Source of the DNA: Collinsella sp.
GTDB lineage: Bacteria > Actinomycetota > Coriobacteriia > Coriobacteriales > Coriobacteriaceae
Length of the DNA stretch: 64,000 nucleotides
Assembly (NCBI GenBank): GCA_018380195.1
Contig: JAGZUC010000003.1
Span: 1 to 64,000 of the forward strand
Reading direction: 5' to 3'
Position 1 is the first letter of the stretch. The number at the start of each line of letters is the position of its first letter. The translations under genes were made by a program, and so were the position numbers. Below are positions 26,132-33,953 of the stretch, piece by piece. Under the pieces are notes generated by a model, which saw nothing but the letters and a program-made list of their open reading frames with translations, ran no database searches and was not told where the DNA came from.

Positions 26132-29100
26132 CGGGCCTCCTCCCCGTCGCGCCAAAACGCCAGCTGCTCGCGGTTGGCGGCACTCAAATACACATGCTGA
26201 TTGTCGATCGCATCGATTACACGGTGGACCTCGTCACCGTCGCGGCGCATCACGGCCAGGCGCAGGCAAAGCATCCAAACCTCCTGCTCCTCGGGCACGT
26301 CGAGCACCAGCTGGTCGGTCACGGCCTGCGCTTCGTCGATCTGTCCGACATCGGCCAGCGCCGTCGCGTATCGAATGCGCAGCTCAAGGGTATCCTCGCG
26401 CTCGCAGCGACGCGCAAGCAGGCGCGCGTACTGTTGGCGCTGAATCTGAGCCACGCGCCCCTCAGCCAAGCCCGAGCACAAGTATTCACCAAGAAAATCG
26501 CAGTATTCGTTGAGGTTTTGCGCGCTCGGGTCCGTCTTAAAGGCACGCTCCAGCTGCTGCAGTTTAAGGTCGGACTCCTTGGAGATCTGCGCCACCGCCG
26601 TCGCGGCATAGTGCGCCACCTCAACGTCGTCGTTAAGCTTAGCCACCTGCAACTGCGCCAGGTACGCGTCGGGCTCCTCGGTGAGCATGGAGAGCATTAG
26701 GCGGCGCCGGTATGCCGGGTCGTTGACGATGAGCGCCTCCTCGAGCGGCACTACGCCTGCATCGTCCTCACCACTCGGTACCGACATACTGCGATGGAGC
26801 TCGTCGTTGAAGCGCAGCGACTCCAGCGCAGACTCTTTCAGCCCCTCGCCAAACACCGCGCTGCGGACCGATAGCAGAACCACCAGCAACGGGCCCCACA
26901 GCGGCACCAGCACTATCACAGCCAGCATGTGCCCGCGCACCGGCAGCAGGCCCAACTTCATGAGCGTCCACAGCATCAGGTAAACCAGCGCATGAATCAG
27001 CAGCAAGACGGCAGCAACGACAAGCGAGATCAAGCGGCACCCCCCCTCACCGTCACCGGTGTAAGAGATGTGCTGCAGCAGCTCCACGATGTCCTCGCCG
27101 TCGACGGGCTCCACCGCAATCTGCTTTGCGCTCAGGCGCTCGCGGATAATGGGCAGATCGCACGCCTTTGCCTGGCGCATAAGCAGGTAGAGCACGTCGC
27201 CGTCGACCAAGCCCGCCGCGTCGCTCTCGCGGATTACCGACCCAATTGCGCCCACCAGCTCGCCGACAGGCTCCATGCCCGGCACCACGCGCAGGAGCAA
27301 AAAACTCCCCATCTTGCTATCTGCCAGCGCCTGCGCCGCCGCGAGCTCTTGGCCAAAGGCAGCCTGCTTGAGCACGCAAGTGCCGTCAACGCAGCGTTTA
27401 TCCTGCGCCACCGCCTCATAGTCAAAGGCACGGCCCAGCGCGCTTTCGACCAGGCCGCACAAGATGCGGAACAGGTTTTGATAATAGAGGGTCATTTGAT
27501 TTTCGGCAGCACGACGCACAAAGATCAACACGGCGGGTGCCCCGTCGCGCTCGATCGCGTATCCAAACATGGGAAGCCCCGGCGTCAGCTCGCGGTTCAC
27601 CCACAGGTCCGAACGGCCCCCGTCGCCCAAAAGAGGTGCAAGCTGCTCAAGCGTGAGCGAACGTGCGGCATCTTCGGCAATCGCGGGACTTGCTGCCACC
27701 AGGCGAGCAAATGCCCCTCCCGAAACATGGTAGATCGCCACCGAATCGTTCTCGAGGATCTCGCCCAAAAGCTCGCAGCACTTGCGATAGATGTCGCGCG
27801 GGTTGAGCACGTCGAGCTCCTGCGTCACGGCAAAGATCTTGCCAAAGCTGTCGTGGCGACCCACAATCTGGCGCCTGTACGCGCGCTTGTCCTCGATCGC
27901 GTCGTGGTAAAGCTGTGTGAGGAACGTATTGCGATTACGCACGAGCTCGTTTTGATCGCGCTCCGCCCTAATGGCTTCGCTGTTGCGCAGCTGCACATAG
28001 CCGCACACGGCACCCACCACAAAGTACGCAATAAACGGCAGCCAGTTGGACGGCTCGTAAAAGAGACCCTGGAAGGTATAGCCGTACTGAGTAAAGTAGC
28101 TCGCGGCCAAACCCACCGACGCCAGCAGCGCCGCAACCAGGCCAAAGTCCAAGCCATACAGCGTGCCGATCAGCACCACGTAGAGCAGGCGATAATCGAG
28201 CACGTTGAGCTGGGCCGATTGGGAGAACAGATGCTCCAGCACCTCGAACAGGACCCAGGCAACGCCCGTCTCCAGGCATTTAATAGGCAGCGTGCGCATT
28301 TGGATGCGGTCGATGGCGGCGCGCAAGGGGTTGACCTTCTTTTCGCGGCCAGCATCCCAACGCGCATGAATGGTCGAAAGATCGCGCAGCAAGTCGTAGC
28401 GCTGAAACCAGCCATAGCGCACGCGAGCGACGTCGCTGGCGGGCAGGGCATAGCCGGCAGAATCGCCATAGGCAACGGAAAGGCTGGGAAACAGCGCCTT
28501 GAGGGCGTCGCCCACCTCACCCGCCGTGTGATGGAAGGCATCAGCTACGTCGAGCGTCTCAAAGGAGGCATCCCAGCTATCAAAGATGCGGCGCACCAGC
28601 ACCGCGAGTTCCTCGGCGCACAGCAGGGGAAACGCTGCATCCTGCGCGCCCTGCAGAGCGACCGATCCTGTTGAGCACGCGTCGAACAGCGGCACCAAAA
28701 ACGGGTCCTCCAGCGCGGCAGACGCGGTATACAGGAACGGCACGCGCAGGATCTTGGTCTGAACGCCCTCGCGAGCAGCGTAGTAGCGGCACAGATCGTT
28801 GGCTGCGCGCGCGATAATGCCCTTGCCCGTTCGCCCCGCGGCATCGGCGGCACCCTCAGCACCTGCGGGACCTGCTATATACAACAGCTGGATCCGGCGA
28901 TCCATGCACGCGCGAAAGACCGAACGCAGCAGCTCGATATCGCCCACGCTATCGATATGCGGGGTAAGGTAATTAGAAAGGTAGACCACGCGGTCGAACT
29001 CATAGGCCTGATCCAGGTGTTGCAGAAGCTCTTTCCACGAGGCATGGGGCGATGACTCGTCGCGTCGCGCTTCCGCGGCAGCGACGACCTGGACATGGTC

Positions 29101-29169
29101 CCCGGGGAACGCCTTGGCACAAAAGTCATCGTCAACATATGCGGTGTTGCCAACAACCAGCACCTCCAT
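26128..29169 (-). CDS. SDR-PelD-PelE fusion, cyclic-di-GMP receptor of the Pel system
   Basis: This 1013-aa protein joins three parts. Residues 1-270 are an SDR/epimerase-like domain (VLVVGNTAYVDDDF start, YLSNYLTP strand). Residues 300-395 hold several membrane helices, followed by a GAF domain (about 450-580) and a degenerate GGDEF domain (595-700), the layout of PelD. The GGDEF signature is replaced by DGDVL (656-660), so it should not make cyclic-di-GMP. An inhibitory-site motif R647-E-S-D650 lies exactly five residues before it. Two more helices (715-770) and a helical TPR-like tail (to 1013) match PelE. It is the first gene of the operon, with GGGGAGGAG ahead of its start. c-di-GMP binding is inferred from the motif. 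Confidence 0.85.
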   Translation of the reverse strand: MEVLVVGNTAYVDDDFCAKAFPGDHVQVVAAAEARRDESSPHASWKELLQHLDQAYEFDRVVYLSNYLTPHIDSVGDIELLRSVFRACMDRRIQLLYIAGPAGAEGAADAAGRTGKGIIARAANDLCRYYAAREGVQTKILRVPFLYTASAALEDPFLVPLFDACSTGSVALQGAQDAAFPLLCAEELAVLVRRIFDSWDASFETLDVADAFHHTAGEVGDALKALFPSLSVAYGDSAGYALPASDVARVRYGWFQRYDLLRDLSTIHARWDAGREKKVNPLRAAIDRIQMRTLPIKCLETGVAWVLFEVLEHLFSQSAQLNVLDYRLLYVVLIGTLYGLDFGLVAALLASVGLAASYFTQYGYTFQGLFYEPSNWLPFIAYFVVGAVCGYVQLRNSEAIRAERDQNELVRNRNTFLTQLYHDAIEDKRAYRRQIVGRHDSFGKIFAVTQELDVLNPRDIYRKCCELLGEILENDSVAIYHVSGGAFARLVAASPAIAEDAARSLTLEQLAPLLGDGGRSDLWVNRELTPGLPMFGYAIERDGAPAVLIFVRRAAENQMTLYYQNLFRILCGLVESALGRAFDYEAVAQDKRCVDGTCVLKQAAFGQELAAAQALADSKMGSFLLLRVVPGMEPVGELVGAIGSVIRESDAAGLVDGDVLYLLMRQAKACDLPIIRERLSAKQIAVEPVDGEDIVELLQHISYTGDGEGGCRLISLVVAAVLLLIHALVYLMLWTLMKLGLLPVRGHMLAVIVLVPLWGPLLVVLLSVRSAVFGEGLKESALESLRFNDELHRSMSVPSGEDDAGVVPLEEALIVNDPAYRRRLMLSMLTEEPDAYLAQLQVAKLNDDVEVAHYAATAVAQISKESDLKLQQLERAFKTDPSAQNLNEYCDFLGEYLCSGLAEGRVAQIQRQQYARLLARRCEREDTLELRIRYATALADVGQIDEAQAVTDQLVLDVPEEQEVWMLCLRLAVMRRDGDEVHRVIDAIDNQHVYLSAANREQLAFWRDGEEAR

Positions 29170-29324
29170 GGCGTACTCCTCCCCTAAAATCCACTTCTGT
29201 CATAGTCAAACATGCGTATTTTACGCTGTCAACGCGAGTTGGAACGCCTTTAAGGCTGTTTTAAGAACTTTTTTAAAGGATGTGGGGATGGCAACTCGTC
29301 CGACTCAGGCTCATTGAGAGGCTG
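29170..29324. other. intergenic region upstream of the Pel operon
   Basis: This stretch separates the TAC operon end from the Pel operon start. On the minus strand a TTGACA hexamer lies about 75 nt upstream of the fusion gene, but no -10 box sits at a proper distance, so I do not call a promoter. No GEMM-type riboswitch core is visible. Confidence 0.4.
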
Positions 29325-29777
29325 CTATTCGCTCTGAAAAGGCACATCGCAATCTGCTGACAGCTCTGCAGGGAGAATGGCAGGCAATGTAAGCGCTCCC
29401 ATGGGCGAAAGTCCAGTAACAACCATCAAATAGCTCTTTGCATGGGCATATGCCATCGAAATAGCATTTGAAAGAAGGTAGTGACGCGCCTCGTCATCGG
29501 GAGAGTTCATTGGCATTTGCGCTGAAACCGAGATGGATACTGTAACGCCAGCGTGCATCTTCTCCTGTGCACCTTCATCTCTGTCAAGGAGGCTGCCAAT
29601 TACGCACATCTTTAAACTTGCGCGAGCGTCATTACCGTTTTTCCAAAGGTGGACATCTTGGTAGCTAACGTCAACTTTTAATTCCATGTTATCCGAGGGC
29701 GAATCCTCGATATGGAAATCGGAGTCAACGACGAACAAATTCACGATCTGAATTGGAGCAATAAAATCCCCACTCAT
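29325..29777 (-). CDS. SecB-like chaperone of a toxin-antitoxin-chaperone (TAC) operon
   Basis: The 150-aa protein has the SecB-like layout. An N-terminal strand region (PIQIVNLFVVDSDFHIED) matches the start of SecB. Alternating beta strands follow, and the C-terminal segment AYAHAKSYLMVVTGLSPMGALTLPAILPAEL, cited here in part, corresponds to SecB's PYARE...FPPLLLPPINF helix and loop. In TAC systems such as M. tuberculosis Rv1955-1957 the third gene is a SecB-like protein that protects the antitoxin. Its ATG overlaps the antitoxin stop (ATGA), supporting a fixed ratio. This is not the general export SecB: actinobacteria mostly lack that gene, and this one sits in a TA operon. Confidence 0.82.
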   Translation of the reverse strand: MSGDFIAPIQIVNLFVVDSDFHIEDSPSDNMELKVDVSYQDVHLWKNGNDARASLKMCVIGSLLDRDEGAQEKMHAGVTVSISVSAQMPMNSPDDEARHYLLSNAISMAYAHAKSYLMVVTGLSPMGALTLPAILPAELSADCDVPFQSE

Positions 29778-30163
29778 GCTGCCAAACCTCCGGAAATCAT
29801 CTCGAGATTCACATGCGAGGACGGACGCTCGTTCCTAAAAGACCATTGCTCTCGCACGGAATTGTTGGATGAAAGAAACGGTAGCTCTTTAGAATAGCTA
29901 ACGGTAACCTTAGGAACGATATTGATACCTAAAGCCAGCTCGAACCTGGCGATTGTCTTCAGCGTCATATTGGGCTGAGAATTCAACAGCTTCGAAAGCG
30001 ACTGAAGGCTCACGCCCATACGCTTTGCCAAATCGCTTTTGCTTAAACCCAAATGCCTCATCTCGCGATGAACAATAAACTCGATATCTAGCGCGTGTTC
30101 ATAAGCGCGTGTTTCGCTAGTTTCTGTCTCGGCGTAAAAATCAGATAAATCTACTTTATTCAT
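29774..30163 (-). CDS. HigA-type XRE antitoxin with a C-terminal chaperone-addiction-like tail
   Basis: The ATG at 30163 is preceded by CGGAGAA at 5-6 nt, giving 129 aa; the track-length TTG start at 30187 has no binding site. The centre is an XRE helix-turn-helix (LSKSDLAKRMGVSLQSLSKLL, given in part as LAKRMGVSLQSLSKLL). About 45 residues follow the HTH, ending with SVREQWSFRNERPSSHVNLE, an aromatic, extended tail. In the mycobacterial TAC antitoxin the corresponding tail is the chaperone-addiction region. The gene lies between the toxin (33-nt gap) and the chaperone (4-nt overlap). Confidence 0.87.
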   Translation of the reverse strand: MNKVDLSDFYAETETSETRAYEHALDIEFIVHREMRHLGLSKSDLAKRMGVSLQSLSKLLNSQPNMTLKTIARFELALGINIVPKVTVSYSKELPFLSSNNSVREQWSFRNERPSSHVNLEMISGGLAA

Positions 30164-30196
30164 TGTATTCTCCGTTTCGAAAGCCAAGTATAAAAG

Positions 30197-30610
30197 TCAA
30201 CGCTCAGTTTCCAGAAGTTGACGTGCTATTACGGCTAATCGCTTGGCTCGCTCGATTTCTTTACTGATATTTCCTGATCCCTGATGTCCTTTAAACCAAA
30301 ACAATAGAACAATTTTGTCTACGCCCTGACATATGGCATAAATCATCTCTCGATTTGCCCCGTCAAACCCTTTCAGTTCATAGAGGCCAATCTTAGAATC
30401 AATACATCGTAGCTTTGAGGTCCCACTCGCAACCTTTAACCCATAATCATAGATTTTTGAAATCTGGTCGATCATTTTACGGGCGGCAAGCTTCTTTTTA
30501 GGGTCTGTCAACATTTTCTGGAATTGAGAGTTGGCGGGAGAAGTCGTCAGCTCCCAAAACGGTCGGCCCTTGGGGTCTCTATATTCGACAAGTTCATATC
30601 CTTCAACCAA
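30197..30610 (-). CDS. HigB/RelE-superfamily toxin
   Basis: The 137-aa protein belongs to the phage-derived Gp49-like/HigB branch of the RelE superfamily, ribosome-dependent or free mRNA endonucleases. Typical blocks are GLYELKGFDGANREMIYAIC and KIVLLFWFKGHQ, with the C-terminal IERAKRLAVIARQLLE helix. The start is TTG at 30610, with GGGAGG 7-8 nt upstream. It is the first gene of a toxin-antitoxin-chaperone operon; toxin-first order is typical of hig loci. The palindromic operator lies 22 nt upstream. Confidence 0.88.
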   Translation of the reverse strand: MVEGYELVEYRDPKGRPFWELTTSPANSQFQKMLTDPKKKLAARKMIDQISKIYDYGLKVASGTSKLRCIDSKIGLYELKGFDGANREMIYAICQGVDKIVLLFWFKGHQGSGNISKEIERAKRLAVIARQLLETER

Positions 30611-30631
30611 AGGCCACCTCCCATTTCTAGG

Positions 30632-30657
30632 TACACTTAACTTATAAGTTAAGTGTA
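30632..30657. promoter_or_regulatory. 26-bp perfect palindromic operator of the TAC operon
   Basis: The half site TACACTTAACTTA is followed directly by its exact inverted copy, with no spacer. It covers a TTATAA/TATAAG -10 candidate on the minus strand, with TTGTTT about 17 nt upstream of it. This is the expected layout for autorepression by the HigA antitoxin. Confidence 0.88.
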
Positions 30658-30740
30658 GCTTTTAAAACAAGAATAACAAGGTTCACGCTAGATTTCACAG
30701 CTCCGATTGATAAACATTCAAGTCAAGCTTGCGCTAAATC

Positions 30741-30863
30741 CGGAAGTGCGGGGAAAATCAGAGCATTGCCGGCCAGACCCCTGTTTTAAGTTCCGCTGAC
30801 CTGCGGTTTTGTTGCCGAAAAACGGGTTGCGCTCGGCAAGTTTCGATTTTCCCCGCACTTCCG
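30741..30863. repeat. 123-bp palindromic element with 19-bp perfect arms
   Basis: Arms CGGAAGTGCGGGGAAAATC (30741-30759) and its exact inverse (30845-30863) enclose 85 nt that contain further inverted blocks (TTGCCG / CGGCAA). There is no reading frame. The form is that of a MITE-like or REP-pair element. It separates the TAC operon from the orphan structured RNA. Confidence 0.65.
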
Positions 30864-30935
30864 AAATAACACGCTAAAAGCGAGTGTCCGGAAGCCAAAC
30901 GCGACAAATACTCCTCGGAAAATAGCCCCTTGAAC

Positions 30936-31083
30936 GCAAAAACCGCCTATCGGCGGCTTCCACGGACCAAGCCGGACATACCGTCGCAGGGCCTCATCGC
31001 AGCTAGAGCTTTAAGGAAAGGCCCCGCCCCTGTCAAACCTCTACCGGAGAAGCGCGGCAAACAAGAACTGCGCGAGCACGCGT
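30936..31083 (-). ncRNA. orphan copy of the AbiF-associated structured RNA
   Basis: The stretch around 30924-31000 is about 85% identical to the leader of the Abi gene at 34912-34985, including the invariant block CACGGACCAAGCCGGAC and the tail hairpin. On the minus strand it ends with CCGCC-GATA-GGCGG and five T residues, an intrinsic terminator. A promoter TTGCAG-N17-TGTAAC (31119-31091) would start an RNA of about 148 nt. No Abi gene is next to it. A 69-codon plus-strand frame here is only the complement of this RNA. Confidence 0.6.
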
Positions 31084-31090
31084 CAGTAGA

Positions 31091-31119
31091 GTTACATGCA
31101 AGCAGAAAAACACCTGCAA
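31091..31119 (-). promoter_or_regulatory. candidate promoter of the orphan structured RNA
   Basis: TTGCAG (31119-31114) and TGTAAC (31096-31091) on the minus strand are separated by 17 nt. Each matches the sigma-70 consensus at four to five positions. Confidence 0.5.
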
Positions 31120-31182
31120 TTTCGCCTTTTCTCAATTGAGATGTAAGTTTCGACAGGCCAAATCTTACATCCAAACAAATAA

Positions 31183-31266
31183 TAAAAAGAGGCGGCCATT
31201 CAAAAGAAAAGCCGCCTCTCCGCAGGACGCAGGCCCGTAGGTTGACTGCGTCAATACCGCTAGGTT
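31183..31266 (-). ncRNA. candidate small RNA of about 84 nt, unassigned
   Basis: A minus-strand promoter (31273-31300) is followed by a stem GACGCAG/CTGCGTC (31246-31252 with 31226-31232), then a strong intrinsic terminator with an 8-bp stem GAGGCGGC/GCCGCCTC (31211-31218 with 31189-31196) and five T residues (31184-31188). No reading frame of note is present. The unit lies between the broken RloB gene and the orphan structured RNA. I do not recognise the family. Confidence 0.5.
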
Positions 31267-31272
31267 TACTCT

Positions 31273-31300
31273 AGTATCCTATCGGGTCCCAAAAGGTCAA
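31273..31300 (-). promoter_or_regulatory. candidate small-RNA promoter
   Basis: TTGACC (31300-31295) and GATACT (31278-31273) on the minus strand are separated by 16 nt. Transcription would start near 31266. Confidence 0.5.
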
Positions 31301-31377
31301 TCCAGTTAAAGACGGCAGGCAACCCAAAGCAACATCTTTCATGAATCTCCAGTCCTATCGAGCCCGATCGAGCCCGG

Positions 31378-32046
31378 CTATCCAACCAGATACGGCCCAA
31401 TCACATCGAAAATCTCGCCCACCTTGGTTGCGGGATTTTGCAAAGAGGGCTTGAGGTTACCCAGCTCCCTATGGTGCGTATCGAGGCGCCCAGCACGCTA
31501 AAGTGCCTCGCCCCGTTTATCGTCCACCGCTTCGAACAGCCCGTCCAAGTTCTTGCGGTACTCGATGCCCAAGTCCTTAGACATCGCCTGACCAAGGGCG
31601 CGCTGACACTCCGCGGCCGACATGGGGGCAGAGGTATAACGAAGGTGCAGAAGCGGCCACAGCTCGAAGCAGGGGTTCGACCACAACGCATGGAAGGTCC
31701 TCGAACCATCGGAGAGCTCGTTGCACTTACACTCCATCGCGTCAAAGTCGGACGCAGGGAAGTCATCCTTGTCATACACGAGCCACACGTGATCGAACGT
31801 CTCGGGCGCATAGCGGCAGTGTTCGACGGCGAAATCAAGCAGGTCAAGCGTGTGTTTGCCGGTTCCCTTAACGACTACGGCAACCTTCCGCTCGTTTGCT
31901 GCGCCCAACGCGGCGCGCACGCCCTCGAAGTAGCGAGGCTCAGTCTCCTTGCCCTCGGTCACCACGAGATGGCGCGTCATCTGTACCATGCGAAAGCGTC
32001 CCTCGCGCTTGCCGCTGCGCCAGTCCCTCGACTTTTTCGCGGCCAT
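31378..32046 (-). pseudogene. RloB-like protein interrupted by an in-frame amber codon
   Basis: Translation from the ATG at 32046 gives RloB-family sequence: LVVTEGKETEPRYFEGVR at the N-terminus, a TOPRIM-like start, then DHVWLVYDKDD and SNPCFELWPLLHL. At 31498-31500 the frame meets TAG after KRGEAL. The same frame then continues without further stops as RAGRLDTHHRELGNLKPS and NPATKVGEIFDVI, which is the conserved RloB ending, to a stop at 31378. One CAG-to-TAG change explains this. The intact product would be 222 aa. It begins 1 nt after the partner ATPase stop. Confidence 0.82.
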
Positions 32047-32047
32047 A

Positions 32048-33264
32048 CTAATCCCACTCCTCAATGCGCGTGAGATACGGGTCGGCACCATAGCGGCCAG
32101 ACAGGTACTGCTTGTCGAATGCCGCGTTCTTGCTGACCAGGTTGCCATTTGCCTCGTGGATGTCGGCGAGCGACCATAGCTGGCTCGCCTCCCCCTCGCC
32201 GCGTGCGGCAAACCATATCTCGTCGCGGCGAAAAACATCGTTTCGCATAGTGGACACGTCCTGAGACGAGAAGATGAGCTGCGCGCCGCTCTTGTTGACT
32301 TCGGGATCTTTGAACAGCAGGATCACGTAGCGCAGGAGCTTCGGATGCAACTTGGCGTCGAGCTCGTCGACAACGACGGTACCGCCGCGTTCGAGCGCCG
32401 CCAGCAGAAACGCCGCCAGCCCCATGAGCTTCTGAGTACCGGCCGACTCCTCGGACAGGCGCAGCTCATAGCCCTTACCGTCCACCTCATGCTTTACGAA
32501 GACGCGCTGGCCGCGCCATTCCGGAGCTTTCTCAACCCTAAAGCCATCGATACGTACGTCAACGGCACGCAGAAAACGCGTGATCTCGAGTGAGTCATCC
32601 TCGTCGAGCAACTGTTCGAGCATCTGCTCCAGATAGGAGCTGTTGTAGTTCAGGAACACCCCATCAAGAAACCAACTGGCGGCCTCCTTGATCACCGGCG
32701 CGTCAAAGTTGATGCAGAGAAACGACAGGTATGGCAGGCTCGGGTTGAATCTCGCAGCCGTCACGAGCTTACGCAACGTGGGACCAAGCTCAACCCCTGT
32801 CCCCTCGCGCTCGAACAGCATCGCCGTGCGTGACGCCCCAATTTGCGCCGCCACAGTCCTTCGGACACGATCTCGTCCGCATGCACGGACAGGGCATAGC
32901 GGTACTCATGCTCACCCGCGCGATAGTAGAGCTCGAACTCGGTGGGCTTAGCAGCCGACACGTCATCGAACTCGAACGCAGAGCAACGAGGTATCGAAGA
33001 TCGGTTACCTTCTGGCGCATCAGTGCTGGCAGACAACAATCTGATCGGCCTTGCTACCGCCGAACGAATATAGTCAAGAGCCTCGAGCAGGTTAGACTTA
33101 CCGCCAGCGTTAGGCCCGTAAACCGCAGCCACCGGAAGGAAACTCTGCCCGTCAGGACACTCTATGAGGGAGCGCTCGAACTCCCTCATCGATGTTGCCT
33201 GCATGGAAAGCACAGTTTCGTCGCGATAGGATCTATAGTTCCTGAAGGTAAACTGGCAAAGCAT
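32048..33264 (-). pseudogene. RloA-like AAA_21 ATPase with a one-base frameshift
   Basis: Two adjacent frames form one ABC-type ATPase of the AAA_21/AAA_15 group. The first (start about 33264, MLCQFTFRNYRSYRDE) has the Walker A GPNAGGKSNLLEAL. The second has the signature LSEESAGTQKL and Walker B GTVVVDELDAKLHP. They join at a run of four C at 32836-32839: the upstream frame gives WRRKLG then nonsense, while a shift of one base gives ASRTAMLFEREG, which continues the family sequence. A lost G in the coding strand explains it. ATPase plus RloB is a recognised defence-type pair. Sequencing error in a homopolymer cannot be excluded. Confidence 0.8.
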
Positions 33265-33447
33265 CGTCCTCAAAATTCCTTTCATTGTTTTGAAAAGATA
33301 TTTCAGAGTTTTTATTTGATTATAGACCTTAAATAGCATCAATCAAGTGTTTGCAGCATCTGGAGCAAAGGGTACAAGGCCAAAACTCGGAAGTATGCGG
33401 CTGCGGACACGCTAATCCATGCCCGCAGCCGCAATGGCGTCAAGCCC

Positions 33448-33675
33448 CTATCCTCTCGGCGGGAAGGGATCATGCCCATGGGAATCCTTTGCGCGGATTC
33501 TGCCATCGGGACGATGGGAGATTAGCTCAGAGTGCTGATTAGAACTAATTTGACGACCGCGCTTTATAGCTTCGCCCTGGGTCGTCGCAACAAAGGAAGC
33601 GCGACGCGCCCTCTCGCCCTTAACCTGCCATTTGCCATCCGAACGCTTCGTAATGAGCTGATGCCTGCCTTTCAT
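33448..33675 (-). CDS. DUF2188 small protein
   Basis: The 75-aa protein matches the DUF2188 pattern: HQLITKRSDGKWQVKGERA, a TQGEAIKRGRQIS helix, then SELISHRPDGRIRAKDSHG and the terminal DPFPPRG. These small beta-alpha-beta proteins are widespread and of unknown function. The start used is the ATG at 33675; a GTG at 33681 is also possible. It lies alone between two broken or relic regions, so it may be expressed on its own or as part of a decayed unit. Confidence 0.7.
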   Translation of the reverse strand: MKGRHQLITKRSDGKWQVKGERARRASFVATTQGEAIKRGRQISSNQHSELISHRPDGRIRAKDSHGHDPFPPRG

Positions 33676-33953
33676 AATCACCCCGCCGTCGGCGCCGATG
33701 GCCTCGCCCGCGTAGCCGCTGAGCTCCAGGTGGTCGGCATCGGTCCAGGCTCAGCCGGGGCCCGACACGCCCGGCCCGCAGTACGTGTCGACCGCGATGA
33801 TCAGGCTCTCCGCGCCCGCGGCACAAGAAGGCCCGCCCAGCAAAACGCACAGGCGGGTCCTTGCACTGGATTTCCTTCAGCACGGGCGCGGGACCAAGAT
33901 CAAAGCTGATAGCACCAATCCACGGCATAGTCTCGACCATCTTCTGCGCAAGC
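33676..33953 (-). pseudogene. unrecognised frameshifted coding relic
   Basis: After the Abi stop, a minus-strand frame (from an ATG at 33970) reads ELAQKMVETMPWIGAISFDL and then DPPVRFAG before becoming Arg-rich. Another frame carries ESLIIAVDTYCGPGVSGPG, and a third gives DADHLELSGYAGEAIGADGG leading into the DUF2188 gene. This frame switching suggests a decayed gene. I do not recognise the family. Confidence 0.35.

Noticed and set aside
29170..29324. c-di-GMP riboswitch ahead of the Pel operon
   Set aside because: No GEMM core or stem arrangement could be found; control is more likely through the PelD-type receptor.
30930..31139. 69-codon plus-strand frame with a similar frame at 34908-35057
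   Set aside because: Similarity of the two peptides comes from the repeated structured RNA on the other strand; there is no ribosome binding site.
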